Positions 10,241 to 22,200 of a stretch of 64,000 nucleotides of DNA are shown here, piece by piece (positions within the stretch are counted from its first letter, which is position 1; every line of letters begins with the position of its first letter). The stretch spans positions 124,001 through 188,000 of the forward strand of contig NMRA01000541.1 of assembly GCA_002633005.1 (NCBI GenBank). Reading direction: 5' to 3'. Source of the DNA: Phoronis australis. Taxonomy: Eukaryota; Phoronida; Phoronidae. The notes beneath the pieces were generated by a model. That model saw only the letters and a list, made by a program, of their open reading frames with translations. It ran no database searches and had not been told where the DNA came from. Both the position numbers and the translations under genes were made by a program.

Positions 10241-13200
10241 TCACTCAATAAAATCTCTGGAAATTTTCTTGCCAGAAGCCAGTACTTCAGCAAACTGAGA
10301 TACAATGGGGTCAAAGTTCATGCTGGATACTGCAACAACACTTCCGCTCCTAAAAAGCATAAACACTTCATAACAGACTATACTTAAACTTAAATTAATA
10401 GTAATTATGATAGTAACGATATATACAAGAGCAACACGGAGCGTTGAAATGCGCCCACGAATGCATTGCAAATGGTGTGCTTTTAGGGTTATTAATTTGT
10501 ATCATAAAAATGGCCACTAGATGGCGCAAAAACATGTTGTTGGTAGTCCTTCGGGTCCGAAGATGACGTAGGTTGTGTGTCTCATCGTCTATGTACACGA
10601 AGATGGCTCTGCAGTCCCAGTCTTGACGCGCAGAGTCGAGCACAGGTGGGGCATTGGAACTCCGTCGTGGTAACAGTGGTGGATGCTGATGGCCACTAGA
10701 TGGCGCAAAAACATACAATCCATCCAAAAACAAGAACATGCCATATTTCATAAAAAATCTGTCAAGGAACTTCAGAAAAACAAAGGAAAACAGAATAAAA
10801 TGAAATTGCCACTAGCGAGCACAGTGTCCGTTGGATCCGCCTGAAAGTCGTTTTCGTCTTTTGTTATCTTCATAATTATAAATACACTTACTAAATTTAG
10901 TAAAGATCCTGCAGTGGGTTTACGAGATACAATTATGGGCGCAAAACAAAACTACCACTAGGAGGCGCCACAGCAGTCAGTCACCATCATCAAAGGTCGT
11001 CTTCACACCGAGAACATACATGCCAACTTTCAAATGATTTGGTTGATACAGGGGCGGATACAAAAAATTAGATTTGAAAACAACAAAAATGGCCACTAGG
11101 TGGTGCAAAATACCTCAATTCCATCCAAAAACAAAAAGATAGCGTCATCACACCAATAGATGCCTATATTTAAAATTTTATGAAAATCTGTTGAGGACCT
11201 TTGAAGATACTGAGTAAAACGTAAAAAACTGAAATTGCCACTAGGGGGCACAGCAGTAGTCAGACCTGTCCGAAAGTCGTCATCATCCGTAGTCAACATC
11301 ATATAAATACACTTGCTAAATTAAGTAAAGATCCTGCGAACAGTTTAGGAGATACAGCCATAGGCGCAACAAAAACAAAACTGCCACTAGGAGGTGCCAC
11401 AGTAGTTAAAATCGTCCTAAAATCATTGTCAACCGTCCTCTTCATAGTAAGCACATACATGCCAATTTTCACAATCATCCTTTGAGCGGTTTAGTTGATA
11501 GAGGGGTGGACGCAAACAGACTCGAAAACAGTAAAAATGGCCACTAGGTGGCGCAAACTACATCGAATCCATCCAAAAACAGGAGGATAGCACCACCTCA
11601 CTAATAGGTGCCTACATATTAAATTTCATGAAAATCCGTTAAGGACTTTTGAAGATACAAAGCTAAGCGTAAAAAACTAAAATTGCCACTAGGGCGCACA
11701 CCGGTAGTCGGATTCGTCCAAAAGTTCGCTCATGCCGTCCCATTCATAAATGGAACATATGTGTAACATTTCATGAACATGCGTCAAGGCGTTTGGGAGA
11801 TAAAGCAGTGGACGTCAGACGGACGGACAGAGATGACGGCAAAATGCGTCCACATATAAATATGTGGGCGCATAAAAAGTAATAACAAACCCAATGTTAT
11901 GTGCTTGTGTCAAGCCTTTTGCAATACTTATATAACTCGTCTACATTTGACACCCATGAGTTTAAGATCAGCAACAAATTTGGCACTTAGTTTGCTGATC
12001 TAATGGGAATTGAATGCATGACACCTTGATTGCAGGGACTCATCTAGGATTTGAAAAGTGGGGTCCAAATTCGTGATACTGACAAATCGTGTGAAGTGCG
12101 ATTCTGAGATTCTGAGGGTGCAGCGCCGAACATGTATGGGGGGAGGGTGCTGTGGTATTCCCCCTCCCGGTGAGGGAAAAAATTTTTTGAAAAAAAGTCA
12201 TTTTCCTTGCATTTTAACACACTGTTTGCATGTTTTTTTTTCTTGTTCAAATGAAGGCAAAGAAGGAAACTAAACAAACATTGGTTTGTTCCGTTCAGGA
12301 TGTTTGCATTGTCACCAGCTAGACTGCAAAATTCAAGATCTGTAAATCTCTTTTGTAAGATAATCTGTGTAGAGTTGCATGTTAGACAGATGATTCACAG
12401 AATGACTTCAGAACTCAATGTATCTTGAAGCTCTCTAAAGAGAAGTGTATTATTTTAATGCAGTCGAGGAAAATAATTTAAATTTATGAGAAAACAATGA
12501 AGTTGCATTCGAAAGGACATGAAGAAATATATCCTCGAGCAGAGGTGTCTATGTTTCATTACACCACACAGTACTGCAATTCTTAAATCTACAGTGAACA
12601 AGAGAACACATATCTTCAACAAATTCACAACTCGGGCCCACCAGCACTCGACACTGGTGAAAATCTCCACTCGAGAATAGGAGTGATGGCATATTTGCAC
12701 TCGCGCTGGTGTACTCAGACTTGGCGTCGTATAAGATGACAACTAAAAAGTCAGAACTCCGTGTTTGAATTTGGTACACGTATTTTTACTTTTTCTAGTC
12801 GTTTTTGTGAGCGCTTTACACGCCTGATTAAAAACTGGACAATCGCCGCACAAATAAAAAAGTTCATGTTCAATCAACGTTTCATCTATTCATTAGACAT
12901 CATCAGGCTCATATTTAGTCCGTTTTTTAATCTTAATGTGGACAAAAACTGATTAAATATACTCGCTTGGTGTTTGGCTGCAGGCGTCGTCACTGGTCAC
13001 CCGGGACATTGTGGTTGTTAAATGGACGCTTTATTGAAATTGACACTTACCAGATCCAAAGTCAATCACTGTCTTTCATACTACACTACAACAAATTTAC
13101 TCTTAAAAAGAGCCATTCTTTTCTCGCAGTTTTAGGAGACAAATCCTGGCCTGGTTCACAGTGAAAGTAACTGTAAGCTTACAGATGCTGTGCAGGTGAC

Positions 13201-16200
13201 TGACTGGACTACTTTTTCCATATATGGCACAGAGTGACACACACAAAGCAAACTCGAATCACCCAATATCATGGAATTCTCCAAAAAGTATATCAATGCT
13301 TTTACATTCATGCTAAGTTATTCATTGAATAGGTAACCAGCATTAGAAGCATTTCATTTTTTCGCACGAAGTCTGCACTGCATTTTGGTGCATCGATATA
13401 CAATGTTTGGCCCGTAGGGATTATTCATAATTTTTTCATTCATTCGTTCAAGTAGCAACAGAACACAACAGTGCAAACGAATTAAGGAAGTTTGCGCTAA
13501 GTTTTAACTGGTTTGCATGTTGAAGGCATTTGTATGGCAGGATATCATTTTAGTCAACGTGTATGTTCTCCTATTTCACTGAAATTGGCTGTTCCATCAA
13601 ATATACTTTGAGAGAACTGCTTGAACTTCCGCGTTGGCAACAAGCATTAGGTGTACGGTAAATCTTTTGAATTTCAGGTCTGCATATTCAATTTCAAAGA
13701 TTAAGTTTCCATGTACGAGTAGTTAGCGCCGGATGCAATATTTCTCGACACTCGCCATGCAGGGGATTCCGTATGAGATCACCCTGACATCATAGAACAA
13801 GAAGGTATTCCCCTAAAAACATGGCTGCCAGTATTTGCTGATTGTCATTTTGATATTTATAGTAAAAATGGACGGCAATAGTCTCTAAGGTCGAGTTATT
13901 TCTGAATATTTATCAAACTAAAACTATGGATTGCGGATTTCAATAAAAAATATTAGCCATCAATATTAGATTTCTTTGTTTAGCCGTCGTTTCCCCAAGA
14001 TGTCTTGAAATAGGCCGTCTTTTTTCTGTCTTGGTCGTGCCGTCCAAGCCATCATTTTTTAAAATGGCCATTCCAATGACGGCCAGGATGGCCGCTAGAT
14101 GAGTCCTTGCTCCACAAACAATACAGTGTACTAATCACAGTTGGCTCAAAAACAAAAATTAAATGTGACGGGACGTTCGTAACTTTACGCTTATTGTTAT
14201 GCTTATTTAGTTGCAAATGTTCAGTTATTCTTATGCTAATGTCTTTGTTGCGTCTCAGTGCGCCTTTGTTACGTGGGCATGTGGGCGCGACTGTATGTGT
14301 CGGGCACTTCGCTAGCGACAGGCTTAGGAGAAGGGTGTTTCCTTCTTTTGCTTTCATGGAAAGTTGATCGTTATCATGTGCAAATTGAACTGAAACGAAT
14401 GCCTGATGAGAGAAAATACATATTTTGAGGTTCAGTGGAGACTTGCTCTGTTACATAAACTAGGGCTTTTACTGTCATAAAATCAGTCTCATATCCTCCA
14501 TTTTCATTACCAAAAAGAACATTAAAAGAATCAGAAACTAAATCCTAATATTCAAAATTAATTGGAAAATGGTGCACATAGCCATTGGTCTTGACTTGAG
14601 TTGAATATTACATACCTTACATAAAATGCAACAAACTTTAATTCTCGCAAACTTCCATGAATGACAACATCATCATGCGTAGTGCAGTAACCAGCGTATC
14701 TGATACTCTTTCCAAATACCATGCTCCAGAAGTAGGGTACAGTTCGCACTTCGCTTTGCTTATTGACCATGTTTAGAGCTGCGGTTCGCCCATGGGTGCC
14801 TGCCATTTGCCAGTGGCCGATACTGACACGATCATTTTCACAAAGAACCAAAGGAAACTCAGTGACGTCTCCAGCAGCATACACATTGTCCACATTTGTT
14901 TTCATGTGCTGGAAAAGAGACAAGATAATAACTACCGTATTCGCCCTAATAAGCGGCCAGGGTAATTCGTTTCAGGGGGGCACTTATTGTAACCAAAGGC
15001 GGTTAAAACCCGATCTCTGAAACGGGTGAAATCGGAAGCTAAGATTCATCATATTTACGCTCTGTGACGTATCTGTAACCTATGAAAGACTTTCTACAAA
15101 ATCTTGGCGCATTGCTATCAAACTTTGCTGCTAAATTACGATCATTTTACAGAAAACAGTGCTAAAATCCCAGGGCGAAAACTCGCCGACTAACTGCCTC
15201 GCAATTGTCGATATGGCGACTTGAATGCTTGAATAAAAATACAGTTTTGACTCAAGCAAATTATCTGAAATCCTCCTTAAGTTTTCCAAAAAGCATTACT
15301 AAGATTTCTAAGTTCCCGTGGAGTCGGGATTAACGGCAGGATTTAAAGTACAAATCTGTGCTACATCGTGCCATCTATGACCGACAACACCAGAAAAATC
15401 TCTGGACGAACACATGTTGTTGTCACGTGACGTTTGTTTTGAAGTTCATCTGCGTTTGTGAGTAAGCGAGCGCGTGCGTGTCACCAGAGCTCATTCGCCA
15501 GAGCAGAGACCATCTTTAGCCAGAGTAAACGCAATCAAACGAGCCAGATGTGCATTGTATCTAAAGAAATTAGCACAAGCAGTAGGCCTAAAGCAGAAGG
15601 TGTTTATAACAGCACTTGTCAGTCTCATGTGCTAAAAACGTTCGACATTTGTCTCGGTAAGGCCCATATTAGTCGCCGTGTGGCTGGATGCGCACGAGAC
15701 TATCTTCGGTGTAAGGGTGTGTAAGCATTCACTGTCAGTGGTCATTTTATCACATATTTGGCTTAAAAACACCAATTATGATTAATCAAACGATTTCTCT
15801 TAAAAATAACGCAAACATTTTTTATAGTGCTTATTAGAAACTGTCGGAAATTAGTGCCAATAATTATTTCTTGCCCATGCTATGCTACCCGCTTCATGAA
15901 TGGATAGTTCCCGACTAATGTCTTTGATGACAGATACATGTGTGTAGCGCGTGCTTCCTGGCCACGTGCTTTTACCACTAGTCAAGTTTTTTTATTCGTC
16001 TTTGATTCGCGATTTTCACGTGTACAAAGAAATTTGGATTCCAGTTGAAAGCAGGAAATATCTACAATACAATCCCGTTGACAAGTACACTATGCCTGTT
16101 CTGAAAGGCTAGACCATAATGAGACACATTCCTCGCAAGATCAGCAAAACTTTTGTGTTCGTTTTGAGGCACGCGGAAGTTTGAAGTGTATAGTCACGGC

Positions 16201-19200
16201 TAAACACCGACATAACGGCGAGGCTTGTGGTCTACAAATTTTATGCACAATGATTTTTTCAGGACTGTCGGATATAATTGATAAATTGAAGATGTTACTG
16301 TAGAATTTTAAGACTGTAGGTAAGGCATTTTTCGCATGTACTCGTTCATGGGATGGGCGCTTATTTTAGCAAAGTCTGAAAACGCATGGGGGGTGCTTAT
16401 AGGGGCATGGGCAGTTATTAGGGTGAATACCGTATGTACCTAAATTTGTTAAAGCAGCCATAAAACCACTTTCCATCACACAGCACCTTTCAGTTTAGAC
16501 CACCTAGCATTATGAAATTGGCCACAATTTTCCCATAATCAATTCCGAGATTACTTCAGGGTTCAAAAGAATTAAATTTCATTATTGCTTGAAATCAGGC
16601 TTTACAATTTGGCTTGTCACTACGTGTTGTGCTGCAAGCATGGTACCATAACAAACTGTTGAGTTCTCCTCAGAGTAATGAGCCAGTTGAGACAAATTTA
16701 ATGGCAGTACGTGATCCAAATCAAAAGATTCTTGGACAACAGGTTTATAGCCACGTTAGTGTCCACACAACTTATAAGTACAGACTCGACCAGTTCATGT
16801 GAATCTACTTGGTGCATTTTTTAATTTCAAGCTGGTGAGTTCCCGCGTATATGACTTCTCAAAGCATAATTTAAGGATGTGTAACATTAGGCCTATCACT
16901 TAAATGAAAAATAAAGTCCAATAATCTCACTTTATCAACAATAACATGCCCTCCAGATGTCGTTGCGATTCCAGAACCTAAGAGAAAGTCTGAGGAGGGA
17001 ACACAGCCTGAAATAGAAATAACAACCCCTATAAAAAGTTCACAACCACATGTCAGCACTGAAAAAGCGGTCATCAGGGGGATTGGCTATTCAAAGCCTT
17101 TTGGGGGTAATAAAAACAGCATCCTTTCAGTGAGGACCATAAACCCTTTGTTAAGCTTTGTTTGGTTACACAGTCCAACTGGGACAGATGTATGACTAAG
17201 AGCAGGCTTCACAAAGAACTGCTTTCATTGACCTTGCATGCCAATTGCAAAAGGCCTATTGTGTGTGAAAGACACCACTGACTTATAACCAACTGCAAAA
17301 TTCTAAGCCACTATATAGTGGAACAGAGAACAGGTATTCAGTGGAAGACTCGGTAATCCTACTTGAACAGTGGGAACTGTACACCAATTTACTGATTCAC
17401 AAGATATTAAATGAAAACAAGAAGGCGAAGGTTAAGTTCAGAAATTAGGCAAACGTTAAAAAATAAAAATGACCATAAGAAGACACATTACCTGCACCAA
17501 TCACACAAACATCGGCAGGTAACCTTGAATCGTTGTTCAATACGACTACTGTCAAACTGTTATCTTCTCCAACAAATTCTTCAGGCTGAGCATTGTCCAC
17601 AAATTGTACACCTTTGTCTACAAACATCTGTTTGAGCGCAGATCCCACTTCTTCCCCAAACTGTCTGAAGGGGGTACTAGACCGGCCAACCACAGTGACT
17701 GACTGACTCTTGTTGGAAAGATAGGCAGCCACCTCCATTCCTGTAACAAGACATCATTTGCTTAAAATCAAGTGAGGTATTGAAGTACCATTCGTCTGGT
17801 CATGGCAGCATATACCTTGCGGCTTGCAGATATTATTGAACAGCATAAGAAGAATTAATAGATAATCTGATAATCAAATAATCCATAGATGGCAGCTAGA
17901 CCAATGACGAACAAGAAGGACAACATTTTATTAAAGTTGCAACCACCATCATGATGGTTATACAGACGACACTTGCCAGCAACAGTTTCATCGAATTCAA
18001 ACAAAAAATGACCAAAATTTTCATTTTTTTTGTGTTTCAAACATGATTGTAAAGTCAAAAATGTTAAAATTTATTGCATGTTTGTTTGTAACAGCCATAC
18101 TAAATAAAGTTTTCAAATAATCAAGTAAAATTATCTTCTTCTTTACTCCTTTTTGAAAAATTTCATAAAATGAAATTTCATTATTCCGCCATAGTGTATT
18201 CTAACTTCAAGAAATTTTACCATAGCTAAGAACCTAACAGTTAGCTCCACGTCGATATCCATTTTGTGAATGTACAACAAGAGCAACGCAGAGCGTTGAA
18301 ATGCGCCCACAATTGCATCGTATACGGTATCCTTCTAGGGTTGTTTACTGGTACCATGAAGTGGCCAGTAGAGGGCATATATGTAGTATGTTGTACTTTG
18401 CAAAATGGAAAGGCATGGTCATTGTCTCCTCAATACGCTAGGGGCAAAATGTGAGTGATCTTCATAATACAAGCAAATCCTATACATCATTTGCTTAAAG
18501 CACCACAGAAACATAGAATTAAAAAACATATTTGCCAACATATGAGATTAGCACAGCATTAGAATGCTGGAAACAAATTTCTACTTGGAACTTTTCCTTC
18601 ATAGTCACGAAGTAACACAAAGTATACACCTGAAGACCTATGAAAATACAGAGGTCAATGTAAAATACTAAAATTGCCACTAGAGGCATACCGGTAGTCA
18701 GAATCATCCTAACGTCGTCATCGTCCGTTGTCAACATCACATAAATACACTTGCTAAATTTAGTAAAGATCCTGCAAACGGTTTGGGAGATACAGCCATG
18801 GGTGCAAAAAAACTGCCACTAGGAGGTGCCACAGTAAACAAAGTCATGGGAAATTCAGCGTCAACCGTCCTCTTCATAGTAAGAACATACATGCCAATTT
18901 TCACAATCATACTTAGAGCGGTTTGGTTGATAGAGGGGTGGACGTCAAAAAACAAGACTCAAAAACAGTAAAAATGGCCACTGGGTGTTGCAAACTAGGT
19001 CGAATCCATCCGAAAACGGGATAGCGTCATCGCACTAATAGGTGCCTACATACCAAATTTGATGAAAATCCGTTAAGGACTTGTGAAGATAGAGGTAAAC
19101 GTAAAAAACTAAAATTGCCACTAGGGGGCACACTGGTAAGCGGATCCGTCCAAAAGTCGTCATCGCCTGTTGTTAACATCATATAAATACACTCATTAAA

Positions 19201-22200
19201 TTTCGTAAAGATCCTGCGAACAGTTTAGGAGATACAGCCATAGGCGCAAAAAAAAAACTGCCACTAGGAGGCGCCACAGTAGTCCAAATCGTCTGAAAAT
19301 CATTGTCAGCTGTCCTCTTTATAGTAAGCACATACATGCCAATTTTCACAATCATCCTTTGAGCGGTTTGGTTGATAGAGGGGTGGACACAAAAATACAG
19401 ACTCGAAAACAGTAAAAATGGCCACTAGGTGGCGCAAACTGTCGAATCCATCTGAAAACGGGAGGATAGCATCATCTCACTAATAGGTGCCTACGGTAAA
19501 GTCGCGTGATTTTCGGACGGCCCGCCATTTTCAACCAAGAATAAATATTTCCGAAATGAGTTTTTCATAGTCCACAAAATTCGTACAAGGTCCAAAAACT
19601 GTTTTTCAAAGATCCTAGAATTTCGGACATTGTCATAAACATCGGAATTTTGTCCCGCGACTTTCAGACAAGGAAAATTTTAAAAACGGTAATTTGGGAT
19701 CGACGCAACTCCCGTGTCACTAAAGCGTTCAACAGATGATTACTACTGTATAAGGCTAGAGTCCGAGAATCGGTATAACCAGGTTTGTAATTTTTACCTT
19801 GTCTTGACGATGTCACGACCGTTACTCGACTGTCTTGCGTTTAGCTTGTGTTTGGCGCTTTAGCTATGAAAAGAATCACCGAGTTCCGCATAACGAAAAT
19901 TTCTGATGAAAATACAAATAGGAAATACACCGAAGGCTGCAACTTTTCGTTGTAGCGTAACATGTGCTCTGGTTTAAATAGGCCGTGCTGTTCGACTCCA
20001 GACTGTGACATTGAACATGCACGCCTGACATCAACTTGCGTCTGACATCAACTTGCGTGTTTACGAAACGTTTTAATTTTAAAACGTCCTGGCCTTTGCA
20101 AATGCCCAACTATCGCCAGACAATAAGTTTTGCTGCCACTTACCTGCATCCCGGCGAATGATTGAAATCTTCGTGCAGCCGTCCTGGGCTTGCTTAATTA
20201 TTTTGAATGGGACAGTTAGCAAGGAATGAGCCACCACTGACCAACATGCAGACGTGCTTCTGACAACGCAATTTTTGGGTTGAAACGAAAAAATTTTTCA
20301 TTAAAAATCTGTTTGCAGTTCAAACGTCTTTCGTTTTTCAGTGTCTTCTTGGTAGTGCTCATTCGTGTAATGTGTTAAGCAGTGTAAGGCCCAGCACTCA
20401 GAACGGCTCGCTGGCGCAGTGCCGCACACGCAGTTGCTTCAGGGACACAGCATCCCTGCCTTATGTTGTGTAAGTGCCTGTACTATAAAAACACATATCA
20501 AAAACTAATATACACCCACGTAACCACCCTTCACTACCCTTACAAATTCTCTATCTCTGATAAGCAATGCAGATGCAAGAATCTCGCTAAAGAAGCTAGT
20601 GTGATCGTGTGCTTCGCTTGCAATACTTGACCACACGTCTCGAAGTTTTCAGACTAGCGTGCTCCTGAGATTCTCACCCTTGCGGCCCTGGACGAAGATT
20701 AGGGTAGAGTTCAGTAGCTGTCTTGGGAATAGAAAAATCTAGCCAAAATCACGTTTTCAACTGAAAATACATCACGTAATTTCATGAATTCTTGCTTTTT
20801 AGTGAAGTCCTAGCGTTAGGAGCTTTACCCCTATGTAGACCTAAAAAAGATTGAATATGCGGCGACCTAATTTTGCTTGCTCATCCACTGGACTGTGTAC
20901 TTGTGGTCTTGTTAATTCGCGCCTTGTACCGTCTGAGGTAAAACACCCTGGACTCCATGGTGTCCCGAGATTAAAATGAATCCCGACAACTGAGGACACC
21001 GGGACATGGGCGGCGCACCATAGGGGACTGGGGGGCTATAACCTCCCACTTTTTTCAGTGCTACGCCACGCATGGTCAATAGACGATGCACCACAGGGGT
21101 CTGAGGGGGCTTTAGCCCCCCACTTTTTTCAGTGCTGCGCCGCCCAAGCGGTACCCTGTGGCACTCGATCTCTGTCTGCGGCGACCGTAAGAAAATCCTC
21201 CAATCATTTCGAAAAATGATGTCAGTTGAATCAGATTTGATAGTCATTGCTTCTTGCGGTCCTAGGGGTAGGCTAACAAGAATACAGGACCTGCAGTCCG
21301 ATGCAACGAGCCTGGGACCTTGGTGTTTCCGACCTGGAGTTCCATATCTACTTTCCACAGGGCCTGGGCCCGGTCTCCAATCTTTTTACTCGAAATGGAA
21401 CTCGAAATTAGGTTTGGCATTTTCTACTCTACTATTGGGTGAACTCAAGATAAGTGTCTATTATTCTATGCTCGAGTACACAATAACGTATGTAGATAAG
21501 TTATTGCCCTTAGTTCACAGTTTGTAAACCCAATATTAAAGCAATAAGTTTGAGTTTGAACTCGAAATTTCGAGTTTTTACTCGAGTTTGTAGCACGAAT
21601 ATAAGGGTCTTCAAGGGCAAACTTGAACTAGAAACTCCTTTGTATAAACTATAATGTATTCGAGCACAGTCTGATAACCAATTATCTTAAGTTCGCACAA
21701 AAGGAGCAGAGAAATTGCCAAAAATAGTTTCGAGTTCGTTTCGAGTACAAAGATTAGAGACTGGGCCCTGGTCTTCTTGTCCATGTCAACGCCTTCAGTT
21801 GATAGATTTGAGACAAAAAAGAAACGTGATCTTAAACTACAGACCATACTTTTTGTATTACTTAAGATAGTTTTAGAGGCATTTCAGCTGTAAGTGTGTT
21901 TAATTGTGTTTGATTCAAAAGAGATGACTGTTACATTGCTAATTATTATTGTTCTATTTTTACCCGAGGTGATGCCTTACTTGCAGCAAGGGTAAATAAT
22001 TTTGGGAAGTATTACCAGCGATTTCCGTATACAAGTTCGAGAAACCAAACGTCTATGTAAAAATACACCAGGGCCTATACTCGGCAATGTCGAATACACG
22101 AACACAGTATAAATACTGTATCTCACCCTAATTATATTCTAGTGGGAATAGCATTATTTTCAGATTTCAAGCATGCATTTTTATTCTCAGATATGCATCC

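Noticed and set aside
12875-12906. Second hammerhead ribozyme on the minus strand
   Set aside because: Helix II is only about 4 bp with a wobble pair and no GTC follows GAAAC, so it is kept only as a weak Penelope-like signature.
14107-14367. 86-codon + strand frame at 14.1-14.4 kb
   Set aside because: No similarity recognised, a minus-strand frame is equally open, and it is inside AIFM3 intron 12 without splice support.
20380-20470. tRNA-like or small-RNA gene in a GC-richer stretch
   Set aside because: No cloverleaf or A/B box arrangement could be drawn from it.
20912-21358. 148-codon minus-strand open frame
   Set aside because: It runs across tandem MITE-like C-run/G-run repeats inside the 4.5-kb transposon and has no domain; the overlapping + frame at 21132-21527 is equally open.
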